This document shows positions 59,563 through 64,000 of a stretch of 64,000 bases of DNA, piece by piece. The stretch lies in NCBI RefSeq assembly GCF_037482405.1, contig NZ_JBBHZZ010000007.1:1-64000 (forward strand), given 5' to 3'. This DNA is from Pseudokineococcus marinus (GTDB lineage Bacteria > Actinomycetota > Actinomycetes > Actinomycetales > Quadrisphaeraceae). The translations under genes and the position numbers were made by a program. The notes under the pieces are model-generated. The model was not told the origin of the DNA. It saw only the letters and a list, made by a program, of their open reading frames with translations, and did no database searches. Position 1 is the first letter of the stretch. Each line of letters starts with the position of its first letter.

Positions 59563-60441
59563 ATGGGGGAACTGACCGTCACGACGGCGTGGCAGCAGCA
59601 GCTCGACGAGTGGGACCGGTGGCTGACCGTCGCCGGACGCCCGTCCACGACTAGAGGTCTGCGGACCTACCACCTGCGCCGGCTCGCGCACCGCTACCGC
59701 GACCGGGCGCCCTTCGACCTCACCCATGACGACCTCGTCGGCTGGATGGCCGAGCACGAGTGGGGGCCGTCGACGCTCAGGTCGGTGCGCGCGTCCCTGC
59801 GTGGCTTCTACGGGTGGGCTGTGCGCACCCGGCTCCTCGAGGACGACCCGACCACTGCGCTGCCCATCGTGAAGGCGCCTCGGCGGACGCCCCGGCCCAC
59901 CCCCGACGACGTTCTCCTCGACGCGCTCGAGCGGGCCCCGCTGCGGGAGCGGCTCATGCTCGTCATCGCCCACCGCACCGGCCTGCGCGCCGGGGAGGTT
60001 GCCCGCGTCCGCCGCGAGGACGTCGTCCCCGGCGTCGCCGGCGCGTCGCTGCACGTGCGCGGCAAGGGCGCCCGCGAGCGCCTGGTGCCCCTCGACGACG
60101 AGCTGGCGCGGATCCTGCGGCTCATGCCCGCCGGGTGGGTCTTCCCGTCCTCGACGAGGCCGGGGGAGCACCTGACCGCGCACACGGTGTCCCGGCTCAT
60201 GTCCGACGCCCTCGGGCCCGGGTGGACCGCTCACACGCTGCGGCACCGCTACGCCTCGCTGGCCTACTCCGTCGAGCGGGACCTGCGCGCCGTGCAGGAG
60301 CTCCTCGGCCACGCCCAGGTCACGACCACGCAGGTCTACACGCTCGTCCCCGACGAGGCCCGACGTCGCGCCGCCGCCGGCGCCGGCGTCATCGGCGGTC
60401 ACGGCGGCGAGCGCTGGTCGGTGCTGCGGCCGGCGGCGTGA
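59563..60441 (+). CDS. tyrosine recombinase/integrase
   Basis: 292 residues from ATG 59563; longer in-frame starts back to 59419 look compositional. N-terminal SAM-like core-binding domain (WQQQLDEWDRWLTVAG to WAVRTRLLED). Catalytic domain has Arg142 (GLRAGEV), Lys168 (VRGKGARER), His224/Arg227 (HTLRHRYA), His250 (LLGHAQV) and nucleophile Tyr259 (TTQVYT), a complete set. Phage/ICE-like integrase. Position beside the truncated tRNA fits its integration role. The 246 bp between them may hold arm-type sites; no clear repeats were seen. Confidence 0.92.
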   Translation: MGELTVTTAWQQQLDEWDRWLTVAGRPSTTRGLRTYHLRRLAHRYRDRAPFDLTHDDLVGWMAEHEWGPSTLRSVRASLRGFYGWAVRTRLLEDDPTTALPIVKAPRRTPRPTPDDVLLDALERAPLRERLMLVIAHRTGLRAGEVARVRREDVVPGVAGASLHVRGKGARERLVPLDDELARILRLMPAGWVFPSSTRPGEHLTAHTVSRLMSDALGPGWTAHTLRHRYASLAYSVERDLRAVQELLGHAQVTTTQVYTLVPDEARRRAAAGAGVIGGHGGERWSVLRPAA

Positions 60442-60458
60442 CCCGATCGAGTGGCCCC

Positions 60459-60476
60459 GGTCACGAACCGGTCACG
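60459..60476 (+). promoter_or_regulatory. tandem GGTCACG direct repeat, candidate response-regulator site
   Basis: GGTCACG at about 60459-60465 and 60470-60476, 11-bp period, 70 bp before the lipoprotein ATG. It shares about 17 of 19 positions with the pair at 50656-50673, and the following leader regions also look alike. Confidence 0.45.
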
Positions 60477-60545
60477 TCGCTGCGAGATGGACGACGCCTC
60501 GCAGACCATGCCAGCACCGCACGTCACGACCACGGGGGATCCACC

Positions 60546-61235
60546 ATGCGCCGCTCACTGCTCGTCACCACCACGGCCCTCGCGGCCGCGGCCGCCCTCG
60601 CGGGCTGCGCCCTCGGCCAGCCCGCCTCGCCCGCGACCGTCACCGTCACCGCGCCGGCGCCCGCGGCGGCCGAGGAGACGCCCGAGGACGCTGTCGAGGC
60701 GGTCCCGGCCGACGTCGAGACCACCGACGGCGCACCGATGGACGACATCGACGTCGAGGACGAGGAGGCGGCCGCCAGCGAGACCGACCTCTTCGCCGAC
60801 AACAGCGTCGATCCCGGCGCGGCGCCGGTCGGCACCGAGCGGCCCGTCGGCGACTACCGCGTGACGCTGCTGTCCCTCGACCCGGACGCGACCGACGAGG
60901 CCGTCGGCGGCAACTTCTTCAACGAGCCGCCCACTAACGGCGCCTACGCCATCGCCCGCGTGAGAGCGACCTACACGGGTAACGACGAAGGCAACGTCAG
61001 CTACGACACGTCGATGCACGTGAACGGCACCGACGGCGTCCAGTACACCGACTACGACTGCGCCGCCACGCTCGAGGACGGCGTCTACAGCGCCCCCACC
61101 CTCAACAACGGCGGCACCGCCGAGTTCAGCCTCTGCTTCGACGTCCCCCCGGGCGCCCTCGACGACGGCGCCACGTTCGAGGTCCAGGACGACCTCGGCT
61201 TCACCGGCGCCAGCGAAGAGTGGGACATCCGCTGA
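60546..61235 (+). CDS. secreted lipoprotein with DUF4352-like domain
   Basis: 229 residues. Signal peptide and lipobox LAGC at about 17-20. An acidic linker follows (20-90), then an immunoglobulin-like domain: PVGDYRVTLLSLDPDA, YAIARVRATYTGNDEGNVSYD, YDCAATLEDG, AEFSLCFDVPPGALDDGATFEVQD. The two cysteines probably form a disulphide. Similar domains occur in actinobacterial surface lipoproteins of unknown role. gggggat serves as ribosome site. It ends at a strong bidirectional terminator. Confidence 0.82.
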   Translation: MRRSLLVTTTALAAAAALAGCALGQPASPATVTVTAPAPAAAEETPEDAVEAVPADVETTDGAPMDDIDVEDEEAAASETDLFADNSVDPGAAPVGTERPVGDYRVTLLSLDPDATDEAVGGNFFNEPPTNGAYAIARVRATYTGNDEGNVSYDTSMHVNGTDGVQYTDYDCAATLEDGVYSAPTLNNGGTAEFSLCFDVPPGALDDGATFEVQDDLGFTGASEEWDIR

Positions 61236-61254
61236 CCCACGCGGTCAGCGCGCC

Positions 61255-61293
61255 ACGACGCCCCGCCCACCACTCAGGTGGGCGGGGCGTCGT
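61255..61293. terminator. bidirectional terminator with a stop codon in its loop
   Basis: 16-bp stem acgacgccccgcccac / gtgggcggggcgtcgt. The loop contains the TGA of the convergent HTH gene (minus strand, 61274-61276), so that gene's stop and terminator overlap. Confidence 0.88.
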
Positions 61294-61534
61294 CGTCCCG
61301 GGTCGGCGGCGCGCCGCGGCCGCGGCGAAGGACGCCGCGGCGCTGCAGCAGGTTCCGCACCGCGCTGTGCGACCGGTCGGTGAGCTCGGCGATCTCCCGT
61401 AGCGAGCGCCCCGCGGCGTACTGCTCGAGCACGAAGGCGACGAGCTCGGGGTCGGCGTAGGCGCCGCCGCCCTGCCCGGCGGTGCCGGCGAAGCGGGGGA
61501 GCGGCCGGAGGACGGGGCGACCCGGGTAGCTCAT
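61274..61534 (-). CDS. small helix-turn-helix protein
   Basis: 86 residues. HTH in LVAFVLEQYAAGRSLREIAELTDRSHSAVRNLLQRRGVLRRGRGA, resembling short actinobacterial resolvase/homeodomain-like DNA-binding modules. Flanks are Pro/Arg-rich. The ATG overlaps the stop of the upstream 244-residue gene (ATGA), so it is the last gene of a three-gene coupled cassette and the likely regulator of that cassette. Confidence 0.75.
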   Translation of the reverse strand: MSYPGRPVLRPLPRFAGTAGQGGGAYADPELVAFVLEQYAAGRSLREIAELTDRSHSAVRNLLQRRGVLRRGRGAPPTRDDDAPPT

Positions 61535-62265
61535 GGCTCGGGCAGTGACTCGTCTGCGTCGAGGAGGTCGCGCAGGAGGCGCTGCCCGGCGGGCGAGATC
61601 TTGAAGAGCGGATTGCCGACGTGGCCGAGGAGGCTCTGGCCCCCCAGCGTGTCGACGAGACCGTCCCGGAGGAGGCCCGCCAGCAGGAGCGAGACCTCCT
61701 CTTCGAGCTCTGGAAGCGCGAGGCTCATCTGCCCGGGCGACCAGACGCCCGGCGGATCATCCGCCGGCTCGTCGTCCTGGCTCACCCCCGTTCGTGGAGG
61801 GACGTCTCGGTCCATCGTCTCGAGGAGCCAGAGCTGCGGCTCCTCGAGACGGGCGATGGCCTGCGCCCAGAGCCGGTGCTTGTCGCAACTGGCCGGCTCG
61901 CGCAGACCAGCGGCCAGAGCGCGCGCGAGCACATGGATCTTCGCCTCTACGACGGCGTCGGCGGCGGCTCGCCACGTCTCGTCCGCCAGCGCGCGCGTGC
62001 TCCCGTCGACGCGCATGCGCTGAGCCACCGTCTCCACGCTGACGCCCGCCTGAGCCGAGGCGAGCGCGAGGGCGGTCTGCGCCTGAGCCAGCTGCTGTTC
62101 TCGCGGGACCTGGTCGAACCGCGCGAGGACGGCTTCTACGGCGGGCGCCAACATCGCGGCGCCGACAGCCAAGGCTGTCTCGCCGGAGACGCCGGCAGCA
62201 GCCACGCCGCCCGCGAGGACGACGCGCGAGGGCGTCTTCCGCCAGTGACGCAAGTGGTTGGTCAT
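61531..62265 (-). CDS. uncharacterised protein with N-terminal hydrophobic segment and winged-helix-like C-terminus
   Basis: 244 residues. A hydrophobic stretch (about 15-45, VVLAGGVAAAGVSGETALAVG) is followed by a helical middle part (EAKIHVLARALAAGL, KHRLWAQAIARLEEPQLWLLETM) and a C-terminal segment ending GNPLFKISPAGQRLLRDLLDAD. The overall plan recalls DUF4393/Abi-alpha proteins, but this is by architecture only. ATGA overlaps join it to both neighbours. It lies in the putative mobile element. Confidence 0.65.
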   Translation of the reverse strand: MTNHLRHWRKTPSRVVLAGGVAAAGVSGETALAVGAAMLAPAVEAVLARFDQVPREQQLAQAQTALALASAQAGVSVETVAQRMRVDGSTRALADETWRAAADAVVEAKIHVLARALAAGLREPASCDKHRLWAQAIARLEEPQLWLLETMDRDVPPRTGVSQDDEPADDPPGVWSPGQMSLALPELEEEVSLLLAGLLRDGLVDTLGGQSLLGHVGNPLFKISPAGQRLLRDLLDADESLPEP

Positions 62266-62600
62266 CGGGTCGCTTCCGGCGGCGAGCCGACGAGCTGCCG
62301 GACCTGGTCTGCAGCGAGGTACGACTCGATGAGGTCGCCGTCGAGGGCGTAGACCACGCGGACGCGGTCGCCGCGGACCTCGCAGATGATCCCGGGTAGG
62401 GCCCCGTCGACGTCGTCGCCGAGGCGGGACTCGGCGAGCACCTCGCAGTGCCCTACGCGCATGGGCGGGGACTGGCGGCCCATGAGCCGGTCGAAGGCCC
62501 GCGTCGTCGGCGGGGGCGCCGGCGCGTCGAGGTGCCCGTCAACCGAGCGCGCGCCGAGCGGGGTCCCGGGGCCGCGCCGGGGATGCATGCCGCCTGCCAT
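62262..62600 (-). CDS. uncharacterised protein, first gene of the coupled cassette
   Basis: 112 residues from ATG 62600 (ATG 62587 is an alternative; neither has a good ribosome site). N-terminal half Pro/Arg/Gly-rich and probably disordered. C-terminal half (about 50-105) is a small beta-type domain: CEVLAESRLGDDVDG, IICEVRGDRVRVVYALDG, YLAADQVRQLVGS, similar in feel to SH3-like folds. No family recognised. The stop overlaps the next start (ATGA). Confidence 0.55.
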   Translation of the reverse strand: MAGGMHPRRGPGTPLGARSVDGHLDAPAPPPTTRAFDRLMGRQSPPMRVGHCEVLAESRLGDDVDGALPGIICEVRGDRVRVVYALDGDLIESYLAADQVRQLVGSPPEATR

Positions 62601-62737
62601 GGGGCAGGAGCGTAGGCGCGGGGGCGGACGGTGAGCTGTCCCTCATCGAGGCGACGAAGCCTGCGAGGGATCGGCCTCGCACCCCCGCTGGCCTGGTTAC
62701 CCTCCGGCGACCACGTCGCAAGGGGGAAGTTGCCGGG

Positions 62738-63037
62738 ATGTCTCACTCAGCTCAACCGTCCTCACACCTGGGCGCTGGCGAGGTGCTCATCCAGGTGGTG
62801 AAGCTCCTCGTGTGGCCCGCCGCAGTCTTCGGCTCGGTCGTGCTGGGGTTGCCGCGCCTCGGTGAAGCGATCGCTGGGCAGGAGACGGACGTGGCCTTCC
62901 ACTTGGAGACGGGTCTCGGCTTGAGCCTCGGCATCAACGTCTTCCTAGGAGGCGGGCTGCTCGCATCCGAGCGGCTCCGCCGGCGAGCCGAGGGGCGGCT
63001 CTCGGCCTCGGTGCAGCCGCCCGGGAGAGCCCATTGA
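62738..63037 (+). CDS. small two-helix membrane protein (element-borne)
   Basis: 99 residues, with agggggaag upstream of the ATG. Helix 1 VLIQVVKLLVWPAAVFGSVVLGL, then an amphipathic segment, then helix 2 LGLSLGINVFLGGGLLASE and a basic tail. Noticeably less GC-rich than the chromosomal genes. TACCCT at 62697-62702 may be its -10. It is divergent from the three-gene cassette. No family recognised. Confidence 0.6.
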   Translation: MSHSAQPSSHLGAGEVLIQVVKLLVWPAAVFGSVVLGLPRLGEAIAGQETDVAFHLETGLGLSLGINVFLGGGLLASERLRRRAEGRLSASVQPPGRAH

Positions 63038-63132
63038 GCCGAACGTGAACAGATCGGCGAGACTGTTCCCGCGGACACGTGAGGCTGCGACGATGCAGCC
63101 TCAGGCGCGTTGAGTCCAGGAGGTGGCGTCCC

Positions 63133-63681
63133 ATGGAGGCGTCGGAGCTGATCCTCATGCTGCTGCTGCTGGGCACCACGGCGGCCTTCTTCTACATGCT
63201 GATCGTCGTCATGCCGAGCCTCGCACGCACTCGCTTCACGATCCGGCTCTACGACGCGCTGCGTGAGCTCGACCGACTCACCGAGAGCCCGCGGTTGGCC
63301 AAGCAGCCTCGTCTGCTGGAGGTTCGCCAGCGCATCCTCGCGCTCATGAGCACGCCGACCCCAATCGGGGCGCGGCCACTGCTGCGCGCCTACCGCTCGA
63401 TCATGACGGGTGAGGCGCAGAGCCAGATGGAGTCCATGCCCAAGCCCGAGCATCTCGGCCTCACCACCGCGGAGAGGAGCACCGTCGCACGCTGCAACCG
63501 GGTGCTGGTCTTCGAGCTGACTCGCAGCGCCTTCCTCGGCAGCGTCGTGTGGCCAGTCCTAGTGCCCGCCTGGTGGATGGCGCGTTGGGTGCTGTCCGGG
63601 CGACGTCCTGTGCCCAACGCTGCAGTCGTCGTCGACCGCACGGTCAGCAACCACCGGGACGACTTCTTGCACGTCCGCTAG
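63133..63681 (+). CDS. uncharacterised membrane protein (element-borne)
   Basis: 182 residues; the start is firm from caggaggtgg. N-terminal helix LILMLLLLGTTAAFFYMLIVVM, a cytoplasmic helical region (about 30-135), then a second hydrophobic segment SAFLGSVVWPVLVPAWWMARWV and a short tail. No family recognised. It follows the 99-residue membrane protein gene by 95 bp and may work with it. GC content is again lower than in the host genes. A strong terminator follows. Confidence 0.65.
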   Translation: MEASELILMLLLLGTTAAFFYMLIVVMPSLARTRFTIRLYDALRELDRLTESPRLAKQPRLLEVRQRILALMSTPTPIGARPLLRAYRSIMTGEAQSQMESMPKPEHLGLTTAERSTVARCNRVLVFELTRSAFLGSVVWPVLVPAWWMARWVLSGRRPVPNAAVVVDRTVSNHRDDFLHVR

Positions 63682-63698
63682 CGGACCTGCGCGACGAA

Positions 63699-63739
63699 GA
63701 GCGCCCCCGCCCGGCCGTGTGGCCGAGCGGGGGCGCTCT
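63699..63739. terminator. bidirectional terminator
   Basis: 13-bp stem agagcgcccccgc / gcgggggcgctct between convergent genes ending at 63681 and 63765. Confidence 0.85.
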
Positions 63740-63764
63740 GTCGTGCTGGGCGGTGCTGAGGGCA

Positions 63765-63965
63765 TCAGGTGCCGAAGGGAAGACCGGCAGCGACCGCCCG
63801 GTAGGCGGCGTAGTGGTCCGTCGGGTTGCTCGGGCTGCCGTGCGCGAGCGCCTCGAGGAGGTAGGCGCGGGCGTCGCCGCCGAGGTTGGGCACGTCGACC
63901 TGCTCGCCTGAGGGCAGACGGACGCTGTACGGGCCCGTGTGCTCAGAGGTGGGCATGGGCGTCAC
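63765..63965 (-). CDS. small hypothetical protein
   Basis: 66 residues from GTG, with ggagaccacc placing a ribosome site 6 nt upstream; ATG 63956 is an alternative. YSVRLPSGEQVDVPNLGGDARAYLLEALAHG suggests a small soluble helical protein. No family recognised. It lies near the window edge, so its operon context is unknown. Confidence 0.55.
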   Translation of the reverse strand: MTPMPTSEHTGPYSVRLPSGEQVDVPNLGGDARAYLLEALAHGSPSNPTDHYAAYRAVAAGLPFGT

Positions 63966-64000
63966 GGTGGTCTCCGGGAGCTCGTGTCCGCCCGGGAGCG

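Overview
The window is very GC-rich (roughly three quarters G+C by eye), uses GTG starts heavily and carries actinobacterial marker genes: bL37, Kgd, an RsrA/RshA-type zinc anti-sigma factor, UPF0182, PPA1309 and DUF3618 proteins, and GuaB1. It is a chromosomal segment of an actinomycete, possibly near Kineosporiales or Micrococcales, although rank below class cannot be fixed by reading. Two runs of N (18788-18918 and 51565-51662) are scaffold gaps, each lying beside a strong hairpin.

Layout. 1-353: 3' end of 23S rRNA, 5S rRNA and the operon terminator. 418-10961: a conserved actinobacterial block (AarF/ABC1 kinase, ThiF-like protein, HELAH metallopeptidase, Nudix hydrolase, DUF2342 protein, PDZ/Lon-like protease, PPA1309 protein, UPF0182 membrane protein). 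11027-11323: two identical initiator tRNA genes, each with its own promoter and terminator. 11409-16605: zwf, a DUF6480 protein, and the coupled aroA-rsgA-hisN operon. 16841-19575: DoxX protein, sigR/sigH-rsrA, bL37 and a TB7.3-like biotinyl protein, resembling the mycobacterial sigH neighbourhood. 19633-27598: amylosucrase, lone PilT ATPase, YihY, GDPD, quinone oxidoreductase, and a degenerate SGNH protein. 27705-39186: kgd, guaB1, tRNA-Arg(CCG), argS-lysA, helD. 39217-48922: NAD precursor enzymes (pncA, pncB), an N-acetylglucosamine-type kinase, clpS-DUF2017-murI-MBL-rph-rdgB. 48972-54901: molybdenum oxidoreductase, fasciclin lipoprotein, tRNA-Leu, bcp, DUF3618, GroES-like protein, P450. 54945-58658: a lipoprotein, a large palindrome, a GH51 arabinofuranosidase and its LacI regulator. 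58715-59271: host excalibur gene and a tRNA terminator. 59277-end: a truncated tRNA (probably tRNA-Lys) 3' half, a tyrosine integrase and accessory genes. This reads as one end of an integrated element running off the right edge.

How genes work together. Many operons are coupled by 4-bp GTGA/ATGA overlaps (aroA/rsgA/hisN, DUF2342/Nudix, sigR/rsrA, argS/lysA, rph/rdgB, and the three-gene cassette at 61274-62600). At least a dozen genes have a TAnnnT -10 box ending 6-8 nt before an ATG/GTG start, so leaderless transcription looks common here. The sigma-R gene appears to have a classic double design: an inducible GGAAC-N19-GTT promoter serving a long form with a strong RBS, and a leaderless promoter serving a short form.

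The observations most worth checking are the 184-bp near-perfect palindrome made from copies of the GH51 gene end and its terminator (55710-55893), the uncharacterised coupled cassette and membrane proteins inside the right-hand element, and the homologous regulatory regions with 11-bp-spaced GGTCACG repeats in front of two lipoprotein genes.
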